Source: Apium graveolens (Eukaryota > Streptophyta > Magnoliopsida > Apiales > Apiaceae). Taken from it: a stretch of DNA of 64,000 bases. Positions 1 through 11,600 of the stretch are shown here, in pieces. A program made the position numbers and the translations under genes. The notes beneath the pieces are model-generated. The model saw only the letters and a program-made list of their open reading frames with translations, did no database searches and was not told where the DNA came from. The stretch is taken from NCBI RefSeq assembly GCF_009905375.1, contig NC_133652.1:24357339-24421338 (forward strand), written 5' to 3'. Position 1 is the first letter of the stretch; each line of letters begins with the position of its first letter.

Positions 1-428
1 TTCGTTTACTAAATACAACCACTTGCAATCAATTTAATTATTTCAACCGATTTCGGTTGAAATCGTTTTTTTTTTTTTGTATTTGGTTATTTTGTTTTTT
101 TTGCTATTTCAGTAAATTCAAACAAAAAAAGCGGAAAAATATCCCTCCATTTGGTAAGGCTATATTGGACAGCTAGCAGTTGAATTTAGGAGCGTAAAAA
201 TAATTTAGTTGGCGGGAAAATTCCCTCCAGTTTTGGCAAGGCTAAATTCGACCGCACAAAAATACCAGTCAAATTTTTAACTAAATTCAACCGCACTATG
301 TCAATCGAATTGAAATTCGACCGTTGGCGGTTGTATTTAGCCGTGGTTGACCATAAATTCGACCGAATTCGGTCGAATTTAGATCGGTTGAATTTGTTCG
401 TTGTATTTAACCTTATATTCTTGTAGTA
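1..428. mobile_element. CACTA transposon, right-end fragment (copy 1)
   Basis: The stretch ends in TTCTTGTAGTA. This is the reverse complement of a CACTA terminus with its last base changed from G to A, and it is followed by GAT, as in the intact copy ending at 19544. Subterminal motifs of the type AATTCGACCG and CGGTTGAATT recur many times in both orientations, as expected for CACTA subterminal transposase-binding arrays. The rest of the element lies to the left of the window. Confidence 0.75.
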
Positions 429-865
429 GATGTTTTACTAATATTTGAAATAGATGAGATAAATCCCTAGATTGTTATTTAATAATATTTGATATTGCTC
501 TCAAATATTTAGATTATTCTGAATTATTATATTTTAGATGGTAAACCAAAAAACAAAAGTTGTTAGAAAGCACAACTGTTAAGTAGATTGAAATGTACGT
601 GTAGTGGTATCGGATGCTAGAAAGAAATTATCAAGAAGCTCCTATTTTGGTTGTTTCCTCTTGATTACAAAATCAAATAAAAAAATGTAGGCCCCTTCTA
701 AACGGAAATTAATAATGGAGACTTACTCGATATCATCTTCATTTTCTCTTTTCTCTTCCTAAAACATTTTTAACCTTATTTTCCGGTTCGACAAACCTTT
801 CCATCTCTGCACCCCCTTCCTCTCTCCTCACAGATCTCTAACCTGCAGTCGAAAATTTTCTTGCA

Positions 866-2137
866 ATGGACTCACAAAAACAACCTGCAGCTCTCTCTAA
901 TAAGCTTTCCCCTTTCTTTGGCATGAAAAAATCTGTTGGATACGAAGATCAACAAGCCTCTCACTCGAAATTATCTAGGCCGGGAAGGGATGCCACAAAA
1001 TCGCTTATCGAGGAGCAAGCTAATGAATCTTCATTCACTTTTCATCCTGAGAATGTGGTTAACAAGAACAATGGTTATTTACTTGTCAAACCTTCACATG
1101 AATTTCTACAAAATGCTTGTGATTATTGGAAGAGTAGTTGCTTAGGTTACTTCGATAATAATGTGATTGCAAATACTGATAAAACTAAAATTAAGGATGC
1201 TCTTGTAGAGAAATATCATAAAGTTGGTCTTACCGATGTTTATTTCGATCAATTGGGTTATTTGGTTTTGAAATTTGAAAATACTCAATCTGCTTCCAAA
1301 GCCATTGAATGCAGTCCTCTGTACATTGATGGTCAGAGAATTCATGTGCACAAATGGTTTGAGCATTTTCAAACTGTTTATCCTTTGAACAAAGAAAATG
1401 TTTGGATTGAGATCTCTAATATTCCTTTCAATTATTGGTCTGTTGAAGGGTTATGCTATATATGTAGTGCTATAGGTAGGCCTATAGCATTTCATAGACA
1501 AACTCTTGTGAGTGCTAAGAATAAGTCCCCTTCTGATCAATCTCTAGTCTGTGTGGAGATTGATGTGGGTGCAACCCGACCTACTGTTCTTATGACTGTG
1601 ATTCCTGGTCATTCTGATAAATTTATGGCTAGGGTTAACATTGTTTATCTGGAATCTCCTCAAAGCTGCCTTATGTGTCTTTCCGTTGATCATTCAACGG
1701 AAGCTTGTGAGGATGTACTGGAATTGGTTCCTTGTATGTACGATTCTGCAAGACAAGGAAAGGATATATTCAAGTGGAAGAAAGAATATTTCTGTGATAC
1801 AGATGATAGTATCCCCGAAGAGGAAGTTCAGGTTTCTGAGCCACAGGGTGAATCTAAAGGCAAGCTTGTGGCTGATGAAGGGGAGAGTCATGAGGGTACC
1901 TATTCTAGGATGGTGGTTATTGGCCTCCCAGCTAAACCTGAACAGTACTTCCAGCGGAAGCACATTCGCAGGGAAAGAAAGAGGTCAATATTGGAACAGG
2001 AACCTGAAAAGGGTGCAGAAGAAGCAGCTGCAGGGGGTCCTCCTACTCAAGATATAGATTCAAGGGGTGTTCTACTGAATGCTACTAAAGACGCCGGCGG
2101 CAAGAAACGGACAAAATGTGAGGCCCAAGACAGCTAA
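866..2137 (+). CDS. DUF4283 / zinc-knuckle (CX2CX4HX4C) protein, copy 1
   Basis: This is an intact single-exon ORF of 423 residues. Residues about 75-215 resemble the DUF4283 region of plant retroelement-related proteins. A plant-type zinc knuckle follows: C268-X2-C271-X4-H276-X4-C281. The C-terminal third is acidic, then Lys/Arg-rich, and looks disordered. Proteins of this architecture are usually ORF1 (nucleic-acid-binding) products of plant LINEs or captured derivatives of them. Here no endonuclease/RT ORF2 follows, so it is either a stranded ORF1 or a domesticated single gene. The start is the first ATG after a pyrimidine-rich leader. Just past the stop, the +1 frame stays open for about 20 codons with a basic, ORF1-like tail, which hints at an old C-terminal frameshift (inference). 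The second copy at 19983 is the same length with about 11 residue changes. RNA binding is inferred from the zinc knuckle only. Confidence 0.7.
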   Translation: MDSQKQPAALSNKLSPFFGMKKSVGYEDQQASHSKLSRPGRDATKSLIEEQANESSFTFHPENVVNKNNGYLLVKPSHEFLQNACDYWKSSCLGYFDNNVIANTDKTKIKDALVEKYHKVGLTDVYFDQLGYLVLKFENTQSASKAIECSPLYIDGQRIHVHKWFEHFQTVYPLNKENVWIEISNIPFNYWSVEGLCYICSAIGRPIAFHRQTLVSAKNKSPSDQSLVCVEIDVGATRPTVLMTVIPGHSDKFMARVNIVYLESPQSCLMCLSVDHSTEACEDVLELVPCMYDSARQGKDIFKWKKEYFCDTDDSIPEEEVQVSEPQGESKGKLVADEGESHEGTYSRMVVIGLPAKPEQYFQRKHIRRERKRSILEQEPEKGAEEAAAGGPPTQDIDSRGVLLNATKDAGGKKRTKCEAQDS

Positions 2138-3179
2138 ATTAGGCAACTCTGGTAGATGGAGAACTATGAGTAATTAATATTAGTGTACTTTCTATTTATT
2201 TAAACTTCTATGTTAAGGTTTAGCCCACATCAAGTATGGTTTGTATGCTCCTATACAAGAGCTTAACTTTGCCGGATCCATGAAATTTATGGTGAGGTTT
2301 GATCAATTTTATTAGTCGGGTTTCTGCTCATTTTTTATCATTATCAACATTGTAAAGATTAAAGTTTTGAGTTTCTTATGGGGATATAATGTGATTGTAT
2401 ACTTCTTATTTATCTGTTGAATTGCCTTTTTTTAGCATGATCAATTGATACATCAATATATGTAGCTGATATTGGGAGTGATACTGTGGGCTTTGAGATG
2501 AATTTCAGTTGGTCTTCTAGGGTTTAATTTGAACATTAATTGCAAAATTTCTTCCTACTGCCAGTGATAAAATGGGAACTCCAATAATCCTTACAGCTAG
2601 AGGAAACATGTAAAAAGAGTTTTATATCATTAAATAAATATTTTCCTTTTTTAAAAATTTTTACTAATTAAAAGGGAGTAAAGAAGTTTAACAATGTTTT
2701 TAGAAAATCCAGCTGTTGATCTAGGAATGGAATGACCATGTTTCCATTACACTGGTGAACTTGTTTTTTATATAATTAATTAACTATTTGATATATCTTC
2801 AAAATTTAGTATTTTTTTGTTATTGTGATTGTTTTATTTCACAACCCTCATCAAATTTATATTTATTTTGATTGTTTCAAAGGTTTGAAAGTGAAAATCA
2901 ATTGCAATACAGATTATTGTTCACTAATTATTTCCTCATTCTAAGGATTTAGTATATGCAAGTTTTTTTTATGTTTGTGTGTACTTTATGATTTCTTCCA
3001 TTTGATTAAAAGATAAGAATACAATTATGTGAAAACATGGAGATGGGTTTTAAATGGACACTAAATATCCAATCTTTATGAGTCAAAAGATTTTGTTCAT
3101 TAAAATGATTAATATATTGGTCATTTTATAATCAATAGCAATTGAACTTTTTCCCACCTTTAAAGAAAAAATTTAAGGG

Positions 3180-3580
3180 TAAAAAACCAAAATACCCACC
3201 ATTTGGGGGTCTGGTGCCCAAAATACACCAAAATACCAACATGCGGGAAAACTGCCCATAATACCTACTGAATGCGCATTCATATTATGCGTACCCTTTT
3301 TTAAAAAAAATTACAAAGGACACGCATGTCAGACATGCGTATCCACCCATGCGTATCCTTTGTAAATTTTCAAAAAAATAGGATACGCATGTTACAAATG
3401 CGCATTCGGTTGGTAAAAATGACAGTTTTCCCGCATGTGGGTATTTTGGGCACTTGAAACCGGAAAGTAGTAAAAACCTAAAATACCTACCATTTGGGGG
3501 TCTGGTACCCAAAATACCCACATGCAGGAAAACTGCCTATAATACCCACTGAATGCGCATTCATATCATGCGCACTTTTT
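3180..3580. repeat. Foldback (hairpin) repeat with an extra direct copy
   Basis: The left arm starts near 3182 with ACCATTTGGGGGTCTGG and contains CATGCGGGAAAACTG. The right arm at about 3360-3475 carries the inverse, CAGTTTTCCCGCATG. Between them lie several ATGCGYATCC-type units. A further direct copy of the left arm begins at about 3480. The structure fits a foldback or MITE-like element. I cannot define a target-site duplication. Confidence 0.6.
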
Positions 3581-3582
3581 CT

Positions 3583-4160
3583 GTATCTGAAGAACCGAAC
3601 CGAAATCTATGGATCCGAAATCCGATCTGAGATCCAAATTATATAATCCGATAATTATCCGAATACCAAATTAAACCGATCCGAAAATTACCCGAACCGA
3701 AAATTTAACCGAAAATGATCCGAAATACTAGATTCGATTATAAATTGGAACCGAACAAAACCGATTCATATAATATTTGAACCGAATATGATCCGAAATA
3801 AGCAAACTTCATACTTAAATGTATCTTATATTCGTGATAATTTAATTATTTAATTATAAATTGATGTAAAAGTAGATTATATTATATTAAAAGTACTACA
3901 TTTAATAAAAAGATATTTTTTTAAGTCTCCAAACATGAAAAAATAAATAAGTTAAGATCCGAAATATCCTAACCAAATTTAATCCGAACCGAATTTTGTC
4001 CGATTTTTATTCGAATTTCATCCCTTTTTTATCCGAATTAGACCCGAACCGAATCACATCCGATCTGATCCAAATGACCTCGAATTATATCATAATCCGA
4101 AAGTGGAACCGATCCGAAATAGATCCGATCCGAAACCGATCCGGTTATCCGATTTGTCGG
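3583..4160. repeat. Degenerate CCGAA-rich repeat tract
   Basis: Dense, imperfect repetition of CCGAA, ACCGA and ATCCGAAA units at 3585-3800 and again at 3955-4150, separated by AT-rich sequence. This is a common kind of plant dispersed repeat. There is no coding signal. Confidence 0.6.
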
Positions 4161-4176
4161 GAGTGACAACAATTTC

Positions 4177-4520
4177 ATTCGATAAATTAGATAAAAAATT
4201 CTCTCTCAAGGAACTAGGCAAACTCACCACTTTTCTCGGGGTTGAAGTAATCCTTACTCCCAACCAAAATTTATATCTCACAAATAATGCATATGTATGA
4301 CTTACTAGCTTTATACAAAATGGATGGTTTTAAAGATACTGTTATACCTATGTGTTCTTCCCTCTTATTTACATAGATTAAGCATCTCAAATTGTGTTCC
4401 AATTCCTTATCATCAACTTGTTGAAGGTTTGCGATACATATCCATTACACGTTCTGACATGTGCTTCACTGTGAACAGTTTATCTCAGTAATGCATTCTC
4501 AACCTGTAACACATATTGGA
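4177..4520 (+). pseudogene. Decayed Copia reverse transcriptase fragment
   Basis: The translation begins with an RT C-terminal pattern (FSLKELGKLTTFLGVEV), matching the Copia motif DLG.L.YFLGIEV just downstream of the YVDD box. After frame changes it continues into a segment like the Copia RT end (ITRSDMCFTVNSLSQ, compare TRPDIAFAV). Frameshifts and stops make it non-functional. It corresponds, in inverted orientation, to 23797-24095. Confidence 0.6.
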
Positions 4521-5096
4521 TTGATCTTAAATGAGTTCTGACATATTAGAAAGGTACTATCAATAATGATCTCTACCTAAATAAAAACTCAATCTTGAAT
4601 AATATTTGATTAATATTGGGATGTAAATAATGATACATCTCTACCAACGGATATGTTTCGTATTTAGGCTCAAATCCTATCTCTTGAAAGTCCACTTAAA
4701 AATACAAAACTGAATACAAAACTGTTGCAAATGATGCAATTGATATTTTGTGAATTAAAAATTTACTTCATCAGCTAAGTGTTTCACTTTCATAACCACC
4801 ATGATTTTTCATAACAGCACATATGCATATTTAAATTTAAATTCAATCTTTATTCCTCGCCTAGAATTCTTAAATATATGTTACAAGATATAAGTCGTCA
4901 ATTGAGCTTGGAGTCTTTAAAGTGGATAATAGATGAAAATGGTACACCATTTAAACATGAAATGTTATACCTATTCTAATAATGGTAATATGAGTTAGGG
5001 GATAATAGATTGGTAATAATTATACTATATCATTTAATCATTGACTATTATACATACTCCTGTCATATTAGTATTAAGTCCTAAAGTGATTAGGCA
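4177..5096 (+). repeat. Inverted copy of the relic segment at 23221-24095
   Basis: Read on the plus strand, this segment matches the minus strand of 23221-24095 across an RT fragment and AT-rich tail sequence. The flanking segment (5097-6787) matches 24571-24798 plus 29715-31442 in direct orientation. The polarity therefore flips near 5096. Confidence 0.7.
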
Positions 5097-5332
5097 TTTA
5101 ATTCGAAACACCAACTTACAGGCAATTAGTATCATATATCATTATGATACTATCTATTCAGTTTTGGGCATAATGTCTCATATGTCATAATGAATCGGCA
5201 CGACATACATATGACATGGCGAGACGCCAATTAGTAACTTTTGATGCTTGACTGACATATGCAAGTTCAAATATTGGCGGAATGAGATGGGATGTACTGT
5301 AGTTACCAAAGATTTTGTTAAAGTTCTATAAA

Positions 5333-5814
5333 TTAGACTTCCAGTCTTGTAGATCTAGGAGGAAGAGCTGAGGCCTCAATAAAAACATTATTAGTATGGG
5401 ATGAATCACCGATAATTGATAACGATGGACTGTACAATGATATGGCGGGTGATAATGGGCTATTATTATATATCTCAAACCGGTGAGACACTTGTGAGAT
5501 GGTGATTCTGGTGCTGAAGTTATAAATGGAGTCTATTATGGGCTCGTTGTAGAGGAATTCTAAAAGAGTAATGGAAAGTGGTATTGGATGAGATTGTGTA
5601 ATTGGATAGGATGTGTTGAAGTGTCTAGCATTGGATCTCGGTATTTTGTGATACAGTTGGAGCATAAAATGATGAAATCTCTCCACAAACCTGATATGTT
5701 GGAAAAAATAAAGCCATTAGGTTCTTGTGCTAAAATAATTACATGTAGATTTGGCACATTAGTAACTAAGAAATAGGAATGGAGTGAATTCAGAATAACA
5801 ATATAGGCATACAA
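5333..5814 (-). pseudogene. Decayed Copia integrase-RT linker
   Basis: A minus-strand ORF ends in ALPPRSTRLEV, which resembles the RRSTR-type linker between integrase and RT in Copia pol. It is followed on that strand, in the partner copy, by RT sequence. The upstream part is only weakly Copia-like and changes frame. The assignment rests mainly on the linker and on the gene order in the partner copy. Confidence 0.4.
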
Positions 5815-6484
5815 AAACTTTGAGACGGTTACAGGTTCGAGTTTGACAAAAATAATCTAATGGGCTGCAAGAGGGATTTAATTTTGATGACATGTGAATT
5901 GTTAGATAAACTAGATAAACAGCTAGAAAAAAAGCATGAGACCAAAATCTTACGAGAGTAGAAACTTGATGAAGTTAAGTAAGTCCAGTTTGGATAACTT
6001 GGTCATGACGATAATAAGCGAGAACATTATGATCCGAGGTATGATGTGGTGTTGTAAAATGTGATATCTGAAAGAAAATTAAATAGAGTGAAGTGCTGCG
6101 TTAGGCCTTCATTGTTCGAATATACAGAAATAATACATATTTGATATAATTTTTTGAAAATATTTTTTAATTGATAAAATGCATAAATATCAATTAAAAT
6201 AATATATAGAGGATAAAGTCAGATGATGTACGATTATCAACATCAATAAAAATAATATATAGAGCACTTAGTATTGTCAACGGAAGTCAGCGATAGTTTA
6301 GTGTATAATAATTCAAAAGGTTTAGAGTTAGTCATGAAAGATGTACCCAACTTAAGCTTACAATCTTTATTTTAAAAACATGCATTACAGGTAGGGCTAA
6401 CCAAAAAAAATCAAACCTACCGAGCTGAACTGAATCAAACCGTTCAAATCATTTTTTCGTATATTTTATCGGCTTGATTTAGTT

Positions 6485-6508
6485 TAGGTTTGATTTAAAT
6501 CAAACCTA
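6485..6508. repeat. Perfect 24-bp palindrome
   Basis: TAGGTTTGATTT is followed directly by its exact reverse complement. It lies in a GGTTT/AAACC-rich plant repeat. The partner at about 30884 is slightly degraded. Confidence 0.7.
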
Positions 6509-6823
6509 TTTTACGGTTCGATTTTCACATCCAAATCGACTATTTAAGACCTAATCAGACCGTTTCAAAATATATTAACATATACATTTAAAATATGTAA
6601 CCTAACTTAAATTTATCTTATATCATATTTAGTCACTTTATTTTATACCTTACATATCATATTTTATTAAATTTATTTCTATTTTACCAACTCTTAACTT
6701 GGCTAATGAATGTTCCTATATTGGACAAGAATCATAATATATATAAAAAAATCCGATATTGTTTGATTATCAACACAAATACAAAAGCGTAGTATCTATA
6801 GGTATTATAGTTGTAACACTTTA

Positions 6824-7038
6824 TGTAACACCTAGTCACACATCGAGTAAATTTAGAACTTTTCTTCAATTTGTAAGGAAAAGTATAATTACTAAGTACA
6901 TCAACAAATCATTATCTTTTGAGGATCAGTGGTTGGATTTAGAACTACCCAGGAAGGTTTCGACTACTTATGTCAGACTCATAATCGATACTTTAGTTAA
7001 TTTTTGTCAACACTCGGGATTTGGCCCGAGTTATTACA
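6824..7038 (+). repeat. TRIM 5' terminal repeat
   Basis: 215 bp, TG...CA. It is clearly related to 7254-7472 but heavily diverged. Confidence 0.65.
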
Positions 7039-7040
7039 TA

Positions 7041-7053
7041 TGGTATGAGAGCC
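7041..7053 (+). other. TRIM primer-binding site
   Basis: TGGTATGAGAGCC resembles the initiator-Met tRNA primer-binding site TGGTATCAGAGC with one change. Confidence 0.65.
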
Positions 7054-7253
7054 GGCTATGAAATGCTAGAATCGTCAAGTTTCGGGAGGTGGGGACACGA
7101 AAGCTGGTGGTATTATCCCCTAATGGGAATCAGAGGTCTGGAGGGGTGAACACGAAAATTGTCGGTATTATTCCACAAGAGAGATAAAATCTTGGAACTA
7201 TGGGCTGTCTCTTTACGATTGACGAGGAAGTTAGAAGTTTAATTGGGGGAGTC

Positions 7254-7472
7254 TGTAATACCTCAGTCCCACATCTAGGAAGTCCAGTTTATAAAACAAA
7301 GTACTACTACTAAGTGCACCAATGAATCATGATATATTGAGGACATGTGGTGGGTTTGTAGACTACGAAAATTTACTGCATTTGAGCCAATATATTTCGA
7401 CTTATTACAGGCTCGAAATCGGGACTTGGCACATTTTTTGAAAAGTACTCGGAATTGACCCGGGTTGTCACA
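7254..7472 (+). repeat. TRIM 3' terminal repeat
   Basis: 219 bp, TG...CA, directly preceded by a G-rich polypurine tract. Confidence 0.65.
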
Positions 7473-8286
7473 TTTTATCCATCTCTAGTCACGTCCACTA
7501 TTTAAACCATTATAGCCTTCTGCCTCTTGGTTCATTGTACCTTTTATGTGACATATTCTCCGGTTGCCACGGTTTTTGCCATGTAATCCTCCAAATTCTG
7601 ATTTTTGATTCCAATCTTACTGAGTTAAAAGCAGCCGATTCACATTATCTTTAACATGCCCATGAATCCTCTCTTCATGAGCTTTCAAATGCCATATTAC
7701 CTCTTCTAGTGACATCTTCTATTTAAGACCCCATATTGCTCAATCATTAAAGCAGTCTGTAGAAATTTGATGGGACTGGCCTTAATAATTTCTTCACAAT
7801 ATAAGCTTCCACCATCTTTTCTCTCAAGGCTGGTATATTTTATACTATTCGTTTAGTTTCATATTGTAATCTTCAAGTTGCTCTTTCACCTTCATTTTAT
7901 ATTCAAACTCATCTTTTAACGTTTGTATTTTTGCGACTTTCACTCAATTTTCTACCATACACATCATTTTGATTACATCACAAGCTTCCTTGACGGATTT
8001 ATTCTCAGCAACAGACAGCAGTATATATTTTGAGATGCCATGGTAATTTGCAACCATTTCAATCTTGTTCATTTTCACTTCAACAACTAGCTTCGGGTCG
8101 TAGGGTTTCATAGCCTTTCACACTCCTTGAGCTCGCATGAATGCTTTCATCTTCAATGAAGATGTTGTGTGGTTGTGTCTCGCGAACATCAGGTACATAG
8201 TTCAAGCCAGCAGTCCATTTATTGCCTTTTGGTGTATGTGTGGTTTGTTGATTGTTTGGGGGGATCCTCAAGTTAAGTGTTTGGAT
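7473..8286 (-). pseudogene. Decayed Copia gag (host of the intact Copia)
   Basis: On the minus strand, across several frames, it shows the Copia gag (UBN2-type) signature, including KKLLRPVPSKFLQTALMIEQ and LKAHEERI. These are close to the corresponding gag segments of the elements at 8292 and 24799. Many stops and frameshifts are present. Its 5' end at 8287-8291 (CTGAT) is the insertion site of the intact Copia. Beyond that element, 13184-13194 continues with a TTGATATCAG-type degraded primer-binding site. The insertion therefore fell in the relic's leader. Confidence 0.65.
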
Positions 8287-8291
8287 CTGAT

Positions 8292-8637
8292 TGTTAAAAA
8301 TAGCACCTGTATATACCAGTTTATATATATATAAGTGTTTCTTTATCTGAGAGAAAATAAGATAGATGCACTAGTAAGAGTCTGTTTTATTTCAAAAGAA
8401 GAACAGTACAATATAAGAGATTGGTTTAGCTGATAATGGCTAAAACCCAGGGACACAACTGATTCTCCTAACACGACTGAAACACACGATTATTTCTCTG
8501 GACTCCTATAAAATCTCTACTACGTGAAGACTAATTCCACAAGCTGATCTCTAGACATGCAGCAGTAACAGGCACGTGCATGTGTAAAAAGAAACTTACA
8601 TTAAATAAAATAACAAGCTTAAATTAAAAACCCAACA
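8292..8637 (-). repeat. Copia 3' LTR
   Basis: 346 bp. On the plus strand it starts TGTTAAAAATAGC and ends AAACCCAACA. I found no difference from 12838-13183. Confidence 0.95.
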
Positions 8638-8651
8638 ATCACCCTCCTAAT
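8638..8651 (-). other. Copia polypurine tract
   Basis: Minus-strand ATTAGGAGGGTGAT lies directly between the stop codon and the 3' LTR. This is the expected position for plus-strand DNA priming. Confidence 0.8.
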
Positions 8652-11600
8652 TTAAGCTTGTTTGCTTAACTCCTTCACTCCCAGTAGTTTCCGCATTCTC
8701 TCAAATTTAACAGTAGTGAGGCTCTTCGTTAACACATCTGCTCGCTGAAACTCCGTGCTGACATGCTTGACAATTATCTCACCCCTTTCAATGCATTCAC
8801 GGATAAAATGATAGCGGATATCTATGTGTTTGCTACGGCCATGAAACACTGGATTTTTGGCCAAATCGATCGCGGATTTGTTGTCTATGTATATAACCAC
8901 AGGACTAACAAAATCTCCAGTTATTTGTTTCAACAGGTTCCGTAACCAAATAGCTTGGCACGCAGCCGCTGTTGCTGCCATGAACTCCGCCTCGCAGGAT
9001 GAGAGAGCAATGCACCGTTGTTTTTGAGATACCCAGGTCACTAAACTTTCATTCAGGTAGAATACCATGCCTCCAGTACTTCTTCTGTCAACAACAAAAC
9101 CACCCATATCGCTGTCAGAATAACCAGTGAGAATATTGTTTCCACCTTCCTTTGTGTATACCAGGCCAAAATCAATTGTACCCTTTATGTAGCGCAGAAT
9201 TCTCTTTGCTGCATTCATGTGCATCGTGGTGGGCTTTTCCATAAACCTACTCACCATCCCAACCGAAAAAGTAATATCTGGCCTCGTATTTACAAGGTAA
9301 CGTAACCCACCTACTATACTTTTGAACAGAGTAGAATTCACAGGCTTACCGTTCTCATCCTTTGACATTGATTCCTTGGGATCCATCGGGTATTTGACTG
9401 GATTGCAGCCTGCCAATCCTGCTTTCTCTAGAATTTTTTTTGCGTACGCTGCTTGCTTCAATTCTATGTAATCAGCACCTTGCTCGACTTCAATTCCTAA
9501 GTAATAGGATAATCTCCCTAGATCACTCATTTCGAATCTGCTGCTCATCTTTGCCTTGAAGTCTTGAATGATTGACACACTTGTACCCGTCACTAGTAAG
9601 TCATCCACATATACACCCACGATCAGAAACTCATCTCCCTCCCTTTTGGTGTAAACAGCATGTTCAACAGGACATCTCATGAATCCCAGTTCCTCAAGGC
9701 ATTTGTTTAATTTCGCATACCATGCCCGGGGCGCTTGTCGTAGCCCATACAAAGCTTTTAACAGCTTGTATACTAAGTGCTCCTGGCCCGCTTTCTTAAA
9801 CCCTTCCGGTTGAGAGACGTAGACTTCCTCAAGAATCTCCCCGTTGAGGAATGCCGTTTTTACATCAAGATGGTGCACCTCCCAACCATTTTTAGCAGCC
9901 AAAGCAAGAAGCAATCTGACGGTTTCAAGTCGAGTTACAGGTGCGAAGATTTCCTTGAAGTCAACCCCATGTTTCTGTACATATCCTTTAGCCACGATTC
10001 TAGCCTTGTGTTTCACAATTCTTCCGTTAGCATCCTTCTTCAATTTGAATATCCACTTCAGACCAATAGCCTTATGTCCAGCAGGTAACTCTGTCAACTC
10101 CCAAGTTTTATTTTTCTCAACAGCCTCCATCTCTTTCTTCATAGCTTTCCTCCACTCCGTTTCTTTTGCTGCCTGTTCATAGCACACAGGCTCATCCACT
10201 CCCATGAGGTACAGTTCTTCGTCAAGCTCTATCTCTTCTGTATTGTCATAAATATCTGTCAATGATCTGTAGTTTCTGGGTTCGCTGCTGGTGGAATCTA
10301 GATCAGAGAGTGTCTCAGATGATTGAGAGTTTTCAGTTTCTGTTGTATGTTCATTTGTATTGTCTGAGCTCGCACTTTGAGATGTGAATGTTTCCTCCTC
10401 GCTTGTATTCTCGGCTGATTCTGTCACAGATATGTTCTGAACAACAAACATTTCAGGGTGAGTGATCTGCACTTCCTTATGTTTCTCCCACGACCACATT
10501 TTAGATTCCTCAAAGACCAAGTCTCGACTTACATGGATTGTGTTTGCCACTGGATCGTACACCCTGTATGCTTTTGTACCTGGCTCTTTGTCGAGATGAA
10601 TTACAGGCTTACTACGATCATCGAGTTTTTTAGTGTATGCATTTGGAATCTTCATGTGGGCAACACAGCCGAAAACTCGGATATGTCCGATCTGTGGCTT
10701 GTAACCTGACCAGGCTTCATATGGAGTAATATCGGACACAGCTCTCGTCGGCAATCTGTTAAGGATATACACAGAATGACGAACTGCCTCACCCCAGAAC
10801 ATAGAGGGTAAGCGTTTCTCCTTTAAAAAGCTTCTAGCCATTTCTACCACAGTTCTATTCCTCCGCTCCACGATTCCATTCTGCTGTGGAGAGAAAGGGG
10901 CCGTGAATTGCCTGTTGATTCCAGCTTCCTCACAATAAGACATGAATTGCTTGGACATGAACTCCCCTCCTCTATCAGTTCTCAATGTTTTTATTTTCTT
11001 TTCCATACCATCTTCAACTTGTGCTCTGAATCTTTTAAAAACCTCGAAGGCTTCGTCTTTGGTTTTTAACATGAAAACCCACATGGCACGGCTGAAATCA
11101 TCCACCAATAGAAAAAAGTACTTGTTTCCTGCAGGAGTTGTTGGTGTTATCGGGCCACAGAGGTCACCATATATCAATTCCAAGACTCTTTTTGTACTAT
11201 AGTTCGACTGTGATGGAAACGGGTTCCTGGTTTGCTTCGACATTAGGCAGCCTGTACATGGTTCTTTAGGCTGATTCACATTTGGCATGCCATATACCAT
11301 TTTACTTGTGGACATCAGATTCATAGCCCTGAAATTAACATGTCCTAGTCTCGAATGCCAAAGCCACGAAGACTCATCTGACTTAGACAACATGCATTTA
11401 GATTTGCTGTTCTCAATAATAATTTTATAGAGCCTATTGTGAGAACGTCTTACTTTCATAAGCAGATTTCCATTCAAGTCTCGAACAAACAGATAGTCAC
11501 CACGTAAAACAACCTCATTTCCAGATTCAGATAATTGACCGAGGCTAATGATATTACTACGAAGTGTAGGGATATAATATACCTCATTTAAAACACGCTC

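Larger units (their letters stand above)
1..3171. repeat. Segmental duplication, copy 1 (partner 19120-22354)
   Basis: The partner lies about 19.1 kb away in the same orientation. By eye the two copies match through the CACTA end, the 437-bp leader at 429-865, the 423-codon ORF and about 1.03 kb of AT-rich non-coding 3' flank (2138-3171), with scattered substitutions and a few small indels. Homology stops in the A-rich stretch near 3171. The left edge is outside the window. I see no other gene in the leader or 3' flank. Confidence 0.9.
5097..6787. repeat. Diverged repeat B, copy 1 (uninterrupted)
   Basis: It matches 24571-24798 joined to 29715-31442. At about 5326-5332 it carries the empty site for the Copia inserted at 24799-29714. 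Near 6575 it carries the empty site for the Stowaway MITE. The only coding trace is the minus-strand Copia linker relic at 5333-5814. Confidence 0.8.
6824..7472 (+). mobile_element. TRIM (miniature LTR retrotransposon)
   Basis: A 649-bp unit has two diverged terminal direct repeats of about 217 bp. Both begin TGTAAYACC and end TACA or CACA, and both carry an ACTCGGRATT motif near the 3' end. The left repeat is followed two bases later by TGGTATGAGAGCC, one mismatch from the usual initiator-Met-tRNA primer-binding site. The right repeat is preceded by a purine tract, AATTGGGGGAG. The flanks CTTTA and TTTTA match at 4 of 5 positions, consistent with an old target-site duplication. The internal 215 bp codes for nothing. 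It would depend on an autonomous element for movement, and LTR divergence marks it as ancient. Confidence 0.7.

Noticed and set aside
1641..2057. 138-codon second ORF overlapping the DUF4283 gene
   Set aside because: It is an out-of-frame shadow of the 423-codon ORF. The matching frame in copy 2 is open only because the sequence is duplicated.
3190..3470. microRNA precursor in the foldback repeat
   Set aside because: The inverted arms are imperfect and multi-unit, with no defined duplex, and the structure is better explained as a foldback element.
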